A model generated the notes under the pieces. That model saw nothing but the letters and a program-made list of their open reading frames with translations. It was not told the DNA's origin and did no database searches. A program made the position numbers and the translations under genes. Shown one piece after another: positions 32,516 through 40,408 of a stretch of 64,000 nucleotides of DNA (the stretch's first letter is position 1; every line of letters begins with the position of its first letter). Origin of the DNA: GWC2-45-44 sp041661665 (GTDB lineage: Bacteria; Planctomycetota; Phycisphaerae; Sedimentisphaerales; UBA12454); assembly GCA_041661665.1 (NCBI GenBank), contig JBAZTW010000004.1, forward strand, positions 15,701-79,700. The letters are read 5' to 3'.

Positions 32516-34036
32516 TTAATATCCAAGCTCTCTCAACACCGTTTCTTCCGGCACACCAAGTTCCTTTTTGAGTTTCGCTTCATTAAGTTTTTCAAGCGTA
32601 TTCTCAGGCAGCGGACTTGGAAAAATCACATCAAAATTCCTCTCATCCTTACTGTTCGGATAAATCCCCGTCGCATCAAACATCTGCATTACCATCGCCG
32701 CGATTTCCTTAATCCCCTGACCATACACAAATCGCTTTCTGTCGGTCTTGGCCAGCATTCCCATCAGCGTCATTCGCAGCGCGACAGCGCTCGTCAAATT
32801 TCCAACCTTGTTTTTCAGAATGCCCGCAGCGACAGGCGTTACGCCGCTGGCCTTATCCATCGCCTCTCGAATCTGGTCGATGTGCGTATCCTCGCTGGGC
32901 ATAACCGCGTCGCCGCCGAACTGCTCAATCGCGGCATCAGGATTATCCGTACACCAAATCCGACCCGGCGAAACCACACGACCATCAACGCCCTCAATCC
33001 CCTTGGCAAGATACATCTTGAACGCCTGAAAAGTTATCCTGCTGGCGCGGTCGCTCAACCGCGTATTCAATTCATCCTGCAAAGCAACCAGCGGCTCAAC
33101 ATCGCTCACTCCCTCGTAATACAGTGGCTGAGCGATATTCTGAATATGCACGACAGGCACAACGCCCATCACGTTCCGCCCTTCTGCCGTAAGCTCCTTC
33201 TCCTCATACCTCTGCCAGAAATCCGCCGCGATGATTTCCGTAACCGCCGCTGACTGCCTTGCCGAATTCCTTCCTCTGCCGCCTAAAAGTCTGCGAATGA
33301 AATTCCCCTCGCTTGCCACCTCGTTTTTCTGCTCGATGAAATGCTGAACGTAAAAATTGATTTTCCTGTAATCCTTTTCATCAAGAACAGGCAGCGCTCT
33401 TGGCGCTTCAATCAATTCCAGACCGCAATCCGAAACAAGTTCCATTACACGTTGTAGGGGCAGACCTGTGTGTCTGCCCAATGAAGAAGAATTTGAAACT
33501 TCAAATATCTTCTGCCCCGGCCTGACAACGCAATCCACGAACCCATAAACCGCGCCGAGCGTTGCCATATCCTGAAAGAATCGCACTCCGCCGTTTGCGT
33601 AGAATACTTCTTTGATGATTCTGTCGATTTCGCCGCGGCGGTTTTTATCTTCCGCCTTGCTCACGACATCAACGCTTTTGCCGAACAGGAAATCCACCAT
33701 CGCGTTGATTCGCCAGCCGATATCGTTTTCGATAACGACTTCCTTGCGTTCGATATCCGCCACTGCCCTGCCGCCGAAAAGGCCGCCCGTTTCGCTCCGC
33801 TTGATTCCCGTAATTCTCGCCGGCAAGCCCATTTCCTGTGCCTGCACATACAACCGCGCCGATTCGTTGAGTTTTGAATCCGCCGCAAGAAGCCCCGCCG
33901 TTGAATACATCGGATTTTGGTAGTAGTCCCACAGCCTGCCGAAATGCGACTGCATATCGACCCACTGCTCATCGACGAGCCAATCGACAAAGTCGGGATT
34001 TAATTCGCTCTTAAATTCTCTAAATTCAAACGCCAT
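32516..34036 (-). CDS. Phage portal protein
   Basis: A 506-aa portal of the SPP1/gp6-like type that would form the DNA channel of the capsid. It has VVIENDIGWRINAMVDFLFGK near residue 110, VRFFQDMATLGAVYGFVDCV near 155, and VEPLVALQDELNTRLSDRASRITFQAFKMYL near 315. QIREAMDKASGVTPVAAGIL and a glycine-rich VGNLTSAVALRMTLMG segment follow. Residues about 186-195 come from an inserted 26-bp hairpin repeat. No terminase gene precedes it; the upstream 555 bp are non-coding. Confidence 0.85.
   Translation of the reverse strand: MAFEFREFKSELNPDFVDWLVDEQWVDMQSHFGRLWDYYQNPMYSTAGLLAADSKLNESARLYVQAQEMGLPARITGIKRSETGGLFGGRAVADIERKEVVIENDIGWRINAMVDFLFGKSVDVVSKAEDKNRRGEIDRIIKEVFYANGGVRFFQDMATLGAVYGFVDCVVRPGQKIFEVSNSSSLGRHTGLPLQRVMELVSDCGLELIEAPRALPVLDEKDYRKINFYVQHFIEQKNEVASEGNFIRRLLGGRGRNSARQSAAVTEIIAADFWQRYEEKELTAEGRNVMGVVPVVHIQNIAQPLYYEGVSDVEPLVALQDELNTRLSDRASRITFQAFKMYLAKGIEGVDGRVVSPGRIWCTDNPDAAIEQFGGDAVMPSEDTHIDQIREAMDKASGVTPVAAGILKNKVGNLTSAVALRMTLMGMLAKTDRKRFVYGQGIKEIAAMVMQMFDATGIYPNSKDERNFDVIFPSPLPENTLEKLNEAKLKKELGVPEETVLRELGY
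33454..33479. repeat. Hairpin repeat inside the portal gene
   Basis: GTAGGGGCAGAC followed by GTCTGCCC, an 8-bp perfect stem, is a variant of the GTAGGGTGGGCT family. It is inside the open portal frame and encodes a short Gly/Arg/Leu stretch. Confidence 0.6.
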
Positions 34037-34390
34037 AACATTTCTCCATTAATAAAAATTTCATCGCCGACCTGTCGCGTCGAAGCCTTTGGCGAAGACG
34101 GAAGGCGATTCCACAAATCTTCAATTTTCATTTTTCAATCTTCAATGTTTCTCTACCCTTACTGGGGACTTGCGCGTTTTTATCGAAATTTGACCGAAAA
34201 TTCTTTTATGCGTTTTTGTAAGTGCTTATTTGATATGGAGAAAAATTTTTTAATTTTTTTTATCCGCGCAAGTTTTTACTTGCGCAAATGGCTGATATTT
34301 TGTCATTTCGACCAAAATGAGTCCCGATTTTCGGGACGAATGAAGCGGAGAAATCTATTTTAAATCCCCCGTTTAATCTCACTATTTCCC
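34037..34390. other. Non-coding spacer with repeats upstream of the portal gene
   Basis: No gene is supported in this 354-bp stretch. It holds a palindrome plus ATTCCACAAA unit (34075-34140), a perfect hairpin GCGCAAGT-TTTT-ACTTGCGC at 34267-34286 with a related ACTTGCGCG word near 34169, and the repeat at 34301-34357. A phage terminase gene would be expected here and is absent. Confidence 0.6.
34301..34357. repeat. Shorter relative of the pabB-inserted repeat
   Basis: It starts TGTCATTTCGACC and ends GGAGAAATCTA, with an inner palindrome GTCCCGATTTTCGGGAC. The two ends match corresponding parts of the element at 14755-14890 in reverse orientation. It lacks the closing TCGAAATGACA. Confidence 0.6.
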
Positions 34391-34418
34391 TTGACAATCC
34401 CTACTTTTCGGATATACT
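34391..34418 (+). promoter_or_regulatory. Sigma-70-type promoter upstream of the PEP-CTERM genes
   Basis: TTGACA (34391-34396), a 16-nt spacer and TATACT (34413-34418). The -35 is perfect and the -10 has five of six matches. It precedes an 8-codon ORF and, after a repeat, the first PEP-CTERM gene. Confidence 0.7.
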
Positions 34419-34472
34419 GTTTGTTTTGGGAAAAGAAAAAGAAGATTTTGAAGATTTTTGGAGGAAGGGAAA

Positions 34473-34499
34473 ATGAAACACTTCGTTAATTCATCGTAA
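34473..34499 (+). CDS. Eight-codon ORF with strong ribosome binding site
   Basis: ATG at 34473 follows GGAGGAAGGG closely and encodes MKHFVNSS before a TAA. It may be a leader peptide, or the stump of a gene interrupted by the repeat at 34525. There is no attenuator-type codon run. Confidence 0.25.
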   Translation: MKHFVNSS

Positions 34500-34524
34500 G
34501 AAGGTCACTGCGCACTTATTTTCG

Positions 34525-34550
34525 GTCATTCCCATGCAGATGGGAATCCA
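34525..34550. repeat. GTCATTCCC-N8-GGGAATCCA hairpin
   Basis: A 26-bp hairpin repeat with the same arms as the reverse copy at 30663-30688 but a different loop. It lies between the promoter/8-codon ORF and the first PEP-CTERM gene. Confidence 0.7.
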
Positions 34551-34591
34551 CAATTAAATTTCACTAAACAATTTTCAAAGGACGGAGAAAT

Positions 34592-35398
34592 ATGTTAAAA
34601 TTCAGTCTTGTGCGAAGTAGTCAGATTTTCTTGTTTTTGGTTATTTGGTTTCAAGTTAATGTATCCATAAATGCTCAAGTTGTGTATTCAAATAATTTCA
34701 ACAATGGCACGGCATCGTTGTCAGATTTTACCATAAGGACGGTAGCGGGAAACATAGGAACCTACTCAGTTACTGCAGATTCTGGCCAACTCAAAATTGC
34801 CACTGGCAATACTACTCCTTGTTATGGTTTCGCAGTCATTAATACTGCAAACTTTGCTGCCCCCTACCAAACTACTCTAAAAAACAATTCCGGTCTGGTA
34901 AGCTGGTCATTTAATGTTTCAAATTTGGATGGCCAATGGAACAATTCTTTTTATTTTACACTGGCGAGCAATTCATCAGACCCATTGGTCTACACCTCAA
35001 CCTCTTATGTATTTGCTGGTGGCGGGTATGTTGGCAACAGAATGATGATTTTCCGACAAGGATACAACCCAAGTGATCATACACATATTATTGATATCAC
35101 AAATGGATTGCCTATAGGATACAATGGAAGCATTCGGATTACCTATGATCCCAAGACGGATATTTGGTCTCTTTATGGCGTATGGGGCAGTTCTTATGTT
35201 GCCCCGGAATTAGTAGCGAATCTATTAGGGACTTGCCATGATAGTACGTACACAGGATTAAATTTACCATATATGGGGATGGGCGGTTCTACCTCAGGAA
35301 TTGATTATTTTGATAATCTGACAGTAAGTGTAGTTCCCGAGCCCGCAACAATTCTTTTACTCACCCTCGGCGGATTGGTTTTGCGAAGAAAAAAATAA
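34592..35398 (+). CDS. PEP-CTERM sorted secreted protein
   Basis: A 268-aa exported protein with a signal peptide (about 1-29, LFLVIWFQVNVSINA). A beta-rich body with aromatic and Ser/Thr-rich strands is compatible with a lectin-like jelly roll, although no domain is certain. A C-terminal PEP-CTERM signal follows: VPEPATILLL, a hydrophobic helix and LRRKK. Such proteins are processed by an exosortase and placed on the surface or in exopolysaccharide. No exosortase is in the window. It precedes a second PEP-CTERM gene by 31 bp, probably one transcript. Confidence 0.82.
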   Translation: MLKFSLVRSSQIFLFLVIWFQVNVSINAQVVYSNNFNNGTASLSDFTIRTVAGNIGTYSVTADSGQLKIATGNTTPCYGFAVINTANFAAPYQTTLKNNSGLVSWSFNVSNLDGQWNNSFYFTLASNSSDPLVYTSTSYVFAGGGYVGNRMMIFRQGYNPSDHTHIIDITNGLPIGYNGSIRITYDPKTDIWSLYGVWGSSYVAPELVANLLGTCHDSTYTGLNLPYMGMGGSTSGIDYFDNLTVSVVPEPATILLLTLGGLVLRRKK

Positions 35399-35429
35399 AA
35401 TATTAACAATTTTTGGAAGGAAGAAGAGA

Positions 35430-36038
35430 ATGAAGAAGAAATCGATAGTGGTCCTGTTAATTGGTTGCACAATGTCATTTCCGACATACGCTAATACCAT
35501 AATAACTTTTAACACACCCGCAGTAGCATTCCAAGATGGTTATGGCCAAGGCAGGCCTTACGTTGAAGGCGACTATTGTATGTCAACAGTCAATACTCCT
35601 GGGAATTACGGTTCTATAATAAGGTTCAATCCACTTACTCAGAATGCCCTAGTTCCAAATAATGGCACTGTACATATGGGAGTTACTTTGTTTGCAAATC
35701 CTTGGCTGCAAAAAACTGATGGTGGTCCATTTAATCTAATCGGATTAGACCTCGCTGAATATAGCGAGTACACCAACTGGGTAAATAGCGTATCCATGGT
35801 GGGTTATCGTCAGGACGGATCAACTCTCACTGCAACTCTTGCCATAGATAGAATTTTTGACGGATATGGTGGAGTTAACGATTTTCAGCATTATAATCTA
35901 AACTGGAAGAATCTAATACGAGTAGAATTTCACAGTACATGTTTTAGTATGGATAATATTGAAGTTCTAGCGGTTCCCGAACCGGCGACGATTCTTTTAC
36001 TCACCCTCGGCGGGTTGATTTTAAGAAAAAAACGCTAA
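35430..36038 (+). CDS. PEP-CTERM sorted secreted protein
   Basis: A 202-aa exported protein with a signal peptide (about 1-21, ending in SFPTYA) and a body of unknown fold. The body contains NLIGLDLAEYSEYTNWVNSV and SMVGYRQDGSTLTATLAIDR, typical of small PEP-CTERM proteins. The C-terminal signal VPEPATILLL...LRKKR is nearly the same as in the preceding gene, including an identical 23-bp DNA stretch. GGAAGGAAGAAG lies before the ATG. An intrinsic terminator follows 19 bp after the stop. Confidence 0.82.
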   Translation: MKKKSIVVLLIGCTMSFPTYANTIITFNTPAVAFQDGYGQGRPYVEGDYCMSTVNTPGNYGSIIRFNPLTQNALVPNNGTVHMGVTLFANPWLQKTDGGPFNLIGLDLAEYSEYTNWVNSVSMVGYRQDGSTLTATLAIDRIFDGYGGVNDFQHYNLNWKNLIRVEFHSTCFSMDNIEVLAVPEPATILLLTLGGLILRKKR

Positions 36039-36056
36039 ACAAACAATCAAACCAAC

Positions 36057-36086
36057 AAAAAGGCCGGGCTAAAACCGGCCTTTTTT
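36057..36086 (+). terminator. Intrinsic terminator after the PEP-CTERM genes
   Basis: GGCCGG (36062-36067) pairs with CCGGCC (36075-36080). The stem is extended by A/T pairs and followed by TTTTTTATTT, a textbook intrinsic terminator. Confidence 0.88.
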
Positions 36087-36149
36087 ATTTATTGCCTCAA
36101 AAGTAAAATCCCTTATAATCCCGGAAGATAAACTTATGGAAGGATAAAA

Positions 36150-36452
36150 ATGATGTATCCCGTTAGACTTTCTTGGTTTTATACCTATGTCTTAAAATGC
36201 GAAAAGACAGGTACTTTTTACACGGGTTGCACAAATGACTTGAAACAGAGAATAGAACAGCATACAAAAGGTAAAGTCTGTTACACGAAACACAGATTGC
36301 CTATTAAGTTAATTTATTCTGAGGCCTGCTTAAACAAGGACGATGCGTATCGCAGAGAAAGATATTTAAAAACCGGAATAGGTAAAAGGTATATTAAAAA
36401 CAGACTAAAGGGGTGGCTGACTGATGGGATGAATCCCGTTAGACCTCTTTAA
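36150..36452 (+). CDS. GIY-YIG endonuclease
   Basis: Single-domain GIY-YIG nuclease of 100 aa. YTYVLKC (GIY position) and FYTGCTNDLKQRIEQH (YIG position and catalytic arginine) are clear, followed by KLIYSEACLNKDDAYRRERYLKTGIGKRYIKNR, where the metal-binding Glu lies. The first residues (MMYPVRLSW) and the last ones (GMNPVRPL) are both encoded by the same short repeat, ATCCCGTTAGAC. Small nucleases of this type are often mobile. GGATAAAA lies before the ATG. Confidence 0.87.
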   Translation: MMYPVRLSWFYTYVLKCEKTGTFYTGCTNDLKQRIEQHTKGKVCYTKHRLPIKLIYSEACLNKDDAYRRERYLKTGIGKRYIKNRLKGWLTDGMNPVRPL

Positions 36453-36530
36453 TATAATATATATGTTGAAAATAGTGAAAAGATAAACAAATTGTACAAA
36501 TTAATAAATTTAATGGAGGTCTAACGGGAT
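36157..36530. mobile_element. Candidate mobile element: GIY-YIG gene bracketed by a 13-14-bp repeat
   Basis: ATCCCGTTAGACT (36157-36169) and ATCCCGTTAGACCT (36433-36446) are direct copies at the two ends of the nuclease gene. A perfect inverted 14-bp copy follows at 36517-36530 and overlaps the start of the rubrerythrin gene. GGGATGAATCCC (36426-36437) adds a local palindrome. Mobility is inference. Confidence 0.5.
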
Positions 36531-36984
36531 GGAACAGTTTAAAATCGTCGATGACATTTTGGATTTCGCAATTGAAGGCGAGGTTGAGGCGCACAAATTC
36601 TATACCGACCTGGCGGCGAAAATGCCCGACAAAACAATGAAGCAGGTTTTTCTCGATTTCGCAGCAGAAGAACTTGGTCATAAAAAACTTCTCGAAGACG
36701 CAAAGGCAGGCAAAAAAGTTCTGCTCAAAAAAGAGCATGTCGCCGATTTGAAAATCGCCGAGTTCACCGTCGCAGTAAAACCGACGCCGAATATGAACTT
36801 CAAAGACGCTCTGATTCTGGCAATGCAGAAAGAGAAAAAAGCGTTTCAACTTTACACCAGACTTGCGGGATTGATGACCGACAAAACTGCCGCCGAACTT
36901 TTCGCCGCTCTTGCCCAGCAGGAAGCAAAACACAAACTCCGCTTCGAACTTGAATATGATGATGTCGTTCTAAAAGAAGATTAA
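36529..36984 (+). CDS. Rubrerythrin-family ferritin-like protein
   Basis: Ferritin-like di-iron protein of 151 aa with helices carrying EGEVEAHKFY near residue 16, AAEELGHKKLLED near 42, AMQKEKKAFQLY near 97 and QQEAKHKLRFELEYD near 130. These supply the two E...ExxH iron ligand sets. The rubredoxin domain of classical rubrerythrin is absent. A role in peroxide or oxygen defence is likely. Its Shine-Dalgarno GGAGG and the first bases of the start codon fall in the inverted repeat of the candidate mobile element. Confidence 0.88.
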   Translation: MEQFKIVDDILDFAIEGEVEAHKFYTDLAAKMPDKTMKQVFLDFAAEELGHKKLLEDAKAGKKVLLKKEHVADLKIAEFTVAVKPTPNMNFKDALILAMQKEKKAFQLYTRLAGLMTDKTAAELFAALAQQEAKHKLRFELEYDDVVLKED

Positions 36985-37003
36985 TTTTTTTCTCTGTGAA
37001 CTC

Positions 37004-37030
37004 TGCCTGTCCTGAGCGGAGTCGAAGGGG
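37004..37030. repeat. CCTGTCCTGAGCGGAGTCGAAGGGG repeat unit
   Basis: This unit is related to the CCTGAGCTTGTCGAAGGG unit nested in the repeats at 4555 and 18855. Its last part, GAAGGGG, lies 8 nt before the menA ATG and serves as the ribosome binding site. Confidence 0.6.
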
Positions 37031-37037
37031 TGTCTTT

Positions 37038-37949
37038 ATGGCTGAAATTAAACTCTGGTTGAAAGAATTACGATTGCAGTTCTGCGTAGCAAGCGTGATG
37101 CCGGTGCTAATCGGCTCAGCTCTCGCTTATAAACAAATCGGCAATATAAATTATACGCTGGCTATCCTTGCGCTTCTGGCGACAGTCGCGTTCCAAATCG
37201 CATCAAATATCGCCAACGATTATTTCGACCACCGCAGCAAAAATGATATTCTAAATGAAAACAGAACGCCGTTTTCAGGCGGAAGCGGATTGCTCCCAAA
37301 AGGCCTGATAGCCCCAAATAAAGCACTTATAGCCTCACTGCTGTTTTTCGCAATCGGAGCAAGTTTAGGAATTGCAATTTTAATTATCACAAAAAAACCT
37401 GCTGTGCTTGCACTGGGTTTAGCGGGAATTCTCGGCGGATTTTTCTACACCGCCGGGCCATTGAAACTCGGATACCGAACCACAGGCGAAATCATAATCG
37501 CCTTACTCTTCGGCATCCTGCCTGTTTATGGAGCGTATTACATCCAGACAAGCGTTTGGAATTTGATTCCTCTTTTGCCTTCGCTGGTCGTAGCCGTTTT
37601 GATATTTCTTGTGATATTCGCAAATGAGTTCCCCGATTTCGAGGCTGATAAAGCAGTCAACAAACGCACGCTCGTCGTAACTCTGGGCATAAACAAAGCG
37701 GCAATACTTTACAAAGCCGCATTATTCATTCTCTTTTTTATCATTTGTATTTGTGGTGGAATAAATCTTAGCCCATCTGGCGGCGGAGTCTTGATAGTCG
37801 CACTAAACATATTGGGCGTGTATTGTTTTATAGCCGCTAATCCCAATAAATTAGCTCAAAAGAACTACACCACATTGAGCAAAGCAACAATCCTTTTACA
37901 TACATTCGTCTGCCTTGCTCTTTTTATCGCGATACTAATTAGCACATAA
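37038..37949 (+). CDS. menA: 1,4-dihydroxy-2-naphthoate polyprenyltransferase (MenA/UbiA family)
   Basis: Integral membrane prenyltransferase (303 aa, about eight to nine helices) probably making demethylmenaquinone. The first Asp-rich site is SNIANDYFDHRSKNDI near residue 56, followed by RTPFSGGSGLLPKGLI, typical of MenA. The second site is ANEFPDFEADKAVNKRTLVV near 197. The ATG at 37038 is chosen because residues encoded upstream (SACPERSRRG) come from a repeat. Menaquinone would serve the respiratory chain together with the cytochrome c genes at 48-50 kb. Confidence 0.9.
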   Translation: MAEIKLWLKELRLQFCVASVMPVLIGSALAYKQIGNINYTLAILALLATVAFQIASNIANDYFDHRSKNDILNENRTPFSGGSGLLPKGLIAPNKALIASLLFFAIGASLGIAILIITKKPAVLALGLAGILGGFFYTAGPLKLGYRTTGEIIIALLFGILPVYGAYYIQTSVWNLIPLLPSLVVAVLIFLVIFANEFPDFEADKAVNKRTLVVTLGINKAAILYKAALFILFFIICICGGINLSPSGGGVLIVALNILGVYCFIAANPNKLAQKNYTTLSKATILLHTFVCLALFIAILIST

Positions 37950-38054
37950 CCCCTGCAATACAGGCAGTTTACCCGTATATACTGTTGTATGATGGGTCTT
38001 AAATAACATTGAATTTTCGTATTGACATTCCGAATATTCAATGTTGGAAGTTCA

Positions 38055-38843
38055 TCACTTTCCAAGTCTGCTTGAGACATTTGTTCTATATTCGCTCTGG
38101 CCGATTTTGCCTTCGCCACGATAACCTTTTGCGGCAATCTCCTGCTGCAGATAGCCGATTCGGTTTTCAGGATTTGGGTGCGTCGATAAAAATTCAATCG
38201 TTCGAGAACCGCTTTGCCTTTGCAGAATTTCCATCGTCTCAGTCATTCCAAAAGGTGTGTAGCCTGCCTTAACCAAATAATCCAGGCCGATTTGGTCTGC
38301 CTGACGCTCGTGTTCTCTGCTGTACGACATTCCCTGAAGCTGAGTGATAATGCTCGCGGCTGTGCCTGCCATTCCCTCACCGACTGCGCTTACGCCTGCG
38401 TTGATTATCAAATCTCTGCTCATTGTTACGGCAGAGTGCCTTGCGGTTACGTGCGCTGTTTCGTGTGCCAGAATGGACGCAAGCTGCGCCTCGGTGTTCA
38501 ACACTTTCAGCAGACCTGTCGTAATATAAATATATCCGCCCGGCAAAGCAAATGCGTTGACTGTATTGGAGTCGATGGCCTTATAACTAAACCCTTCGGT
38601 CGGCGTATGGCAAACACGAGCGATACCCTGGCCGACAGAACCAATATAACTTTGAAGCTGCGTATCTTTTACGCTCTGGCCGAGTTCCTTTTCAACCTGT
38701 TTGGAATACTCAAAACCCATTTGCTTTTGCTCTTCCGGGCTGTAGAGATTAAACTCATTTTTGCCAGTTACGGGATTAACCTGACAGCCGGCAAAGATAA
38801 AACTCAAGCCTGCTGCCGCTAAAAACAAATATAAATTTTTCAT
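38055..38843 (-). CDS. M48-family metalloprotease, lipoprotein
   Basis: A 262-aa zinc peptidase with a lipoprotein signal (lipobox SFIFAGC, cysteine at about 20), so it is anchored in the periplasm. The catalytic motif is ASILAHETAHVTARHS (HExxH) near residue 125, with the third ligand region in SREHERQADQIGLDYLVKAGY near 172. It resembles BepA/LoiP-type M48 proteases that maintain outer membrane proteins. AAAGGG lies before the ATG, and a promoter is at 38880-38907. Confidence 0.92.
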   Translation of the reverse strand: MKNLYLFLAAAGLSFIFAGCQVNPVTGKNEFNLYSPEEQKQMGFEYSKQVEKELGQSVKDTQLQSYIGSVGQGIARVCHTPTEGFSYKAIDSNTVNAFALPGGYIYITTGLLKVLNTEAQLASILAHETAHVTARHSAVTMSRDLIINAGVSAVGEGMAGTAASIITQLQGMSYSREHERQADQIGLDYLVKAGYTPFGMTETMEILQRQSGSRTIEFLSTHPNPENRIGYLQQEIAAKGYRGEGKIGQSEYRTNVSSRLGK

Positions 38844-38879
38844 AAAATCCCTTTCTAAAATTCGATTTCTATTCCATAT

Positions 38880-38907
38880 TAAGTAGCCTTATGTCGCCAA
38901 ATGTCAA
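38880..38907 (-). promoter_or_regulatory. Sigma-70-type promoter for the M48 protease
   Basis: On the minus strand TTGACA (38902-38907), a 16-nt spacer and TACTTA (38880-38885) lie about 37 nt upstream of the start codon. The -35 is perfect and the -10 weak. Confidence 0.5.
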
Positions 38908-39019
38908 GTTGGAAAAAAATTTGTTACTTTTTGCAAAAAAACAGCCACTAACTAATTTATATTGAAATGCACATCATATATAAGATAATTACCCACTTTC
39001 TATGGAAAGACTCCGGTTA

Positions 39020-40396
39020 ATGCGTAAAAATGTATCGTTGCTGATACTTGCTGTAAGCCTTGTTATGGTCGGCGGTTGTAATACGCCGAAAGAGCAGCTA
39101 TTGACGTTTGACAGGCACTTTGAATCATCCGATTATCAGGCTGCGGCAGCGTTCGCTGAAAAAAACATCAAAAACAAAACAAACCCAGCCCGTGAGGATT
39201 TACTCTGGACGCTTCAGGCGGCAGCGGCAAAAAGAGCCTTAAAAGATTACGCCTCCAGCACAAGCGACTTCGACAAGGCCGAGGAATTTTTGAAGTATTA
39301 CGACCTTCGCTTCTCCGCGGCGGACGATATGGCCGCGACGGCAGTCAACGACAATATTATTCCGTACAAGGGGCAGGAATACGACGGCGTAATGGTGAAT
39401 GTATATAAAGCCTTAAATTTCCTGGCAGAGGGAAATTACGACCTTGCAAAAGTGGAATTCAACAGAGCATTAGACCGGCAGAGAAGAAGCAAAGAACACT
39501 TTGAAAAGGAAATAGCCAAAACAAAAGAAAGCATCGACAAGGCAAAATACGCCAGCCTCATAAACGACCCGAATACGCAAAAAACTATTCAGAGTCAATA
39601 TCCAGAACTTAATGAATACGAGCCTTACAGAGATTACGTCAACCCATTCGTAACCTATTTAGCATCGATATATTTCAACGCAACCGGCGACATCTCGACC
39701 GCACGCAATCTGCTCAAAGAAACCTGCGGCCTTGTACCGGAAAATAAAAGAATAGCTGATGAATTCGCGGAAACGGAAGCGGCTATTTTCACCGGTCGGA
39801 CAATCAAAAATACCGTATGGGTTATTTTTGAAAATGGTTTGGGGCCGAGGAAAGATGAGTTCAGAATCGACCTGCCGCTTTTCATAGTAACAGACAGAGT
39901 GCAATATGTCGGCATCGCCCTGCCGAGGCTTACATACAGAGACATCGCGTTTCCATATTTGCTGATTGACGCTAATGACGCCAAATACAACACAACCGTC
40001 GTCGGCGATATGGACAGAGTTATAGGCGCAGAGTTCAAAAAAGATTTTAACGGAATTCTGGCAAGAGCGATAATTTCGACAACGGGCAAAGCCCTTACAC
40101 AGTACGCGATGACCAACCAGAATTCCAATGAAGCGGATATTGGTTCGATTATGGTAGCCATATATTCATTCCTCACCAACGCCGCTGATGTGCGAATCTG
40201 GACTGCGCTGCCTAAGGATTTCCAGTTCGCAAGATTGCAAATACCTGAAAATAAAGAGCTTATGATAACACCCGCAGGCGGACAGCCTATTGACATTCAC
40301 CTGCCGAATTGCGATAATGTATTGGTCTATATTAAAATCACACAAAGGGGTTCGACACCGATTTATGAAGTGATTCCTTTTGGAAAAAGATTTTAA
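39020..40396 (+). CDS. COG3014-type lipoprotein
   Basis: Exported lipoprotein of about 458 aa (lipobox LVMVGGC) of the COG3014 type, found in many Gram-negative bacteria with LpoB and YcfL genes. The body has TPR-like helices near 30-150 (ALNFLAEGNYDLAKVEFNRAL). The C-terminal half is beta-rich (KNTVWVIFENGLGPRKDEF near 265). The ATG at 39020 is preferred because it gives a better signal peptide; an ATG at 39002 is in frame. It starts the unit COG3014-YcfL-LpoB and probably works with peptidoglycan synthase activation, judged by context. Confidence 0.8.
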   Translation: MRKNVSLLILAVSLVMVGGCNTPKEQLLTFDRHFESSDYQAAAAFAEKNIKNKTNPAREDLLWTLQAAAAKRALKDYASSTSDFDKAEEFLKYYDLRFSAADDMAATAVNDNIIPYKGQEYDGVMVNVYKALNFLAEGNYDLAKVEFNRALDRQRRSKEHFEKEIAKTKESIDKAKYASLINDPNTQKTIQSQYPELNEYEPYRDYVNPFVTYLASIYFNATGDISTARNLLKETCGLVPENKRIADEFAETEAAIFTGRTIKNTVWVIFENGLGPRKDEFRIDLPLFIVTDRVQYVGIALPRLTYRDIAFPYLLIDANDAKYNTTVVGDMDRVIGAEFKKDFNGILARAIISTTGKALTQYAMTNQNSNEADIGSIMVAIYSFLTNAADVRIWTALPKDFQFARLQIPENKELMITPAGGQPIDIHLPNCDNVLVYIKITQRGSTPIYEVIPFGKRF

Positions 40397-40408
40397 GGAA
40401 ATACTGAT

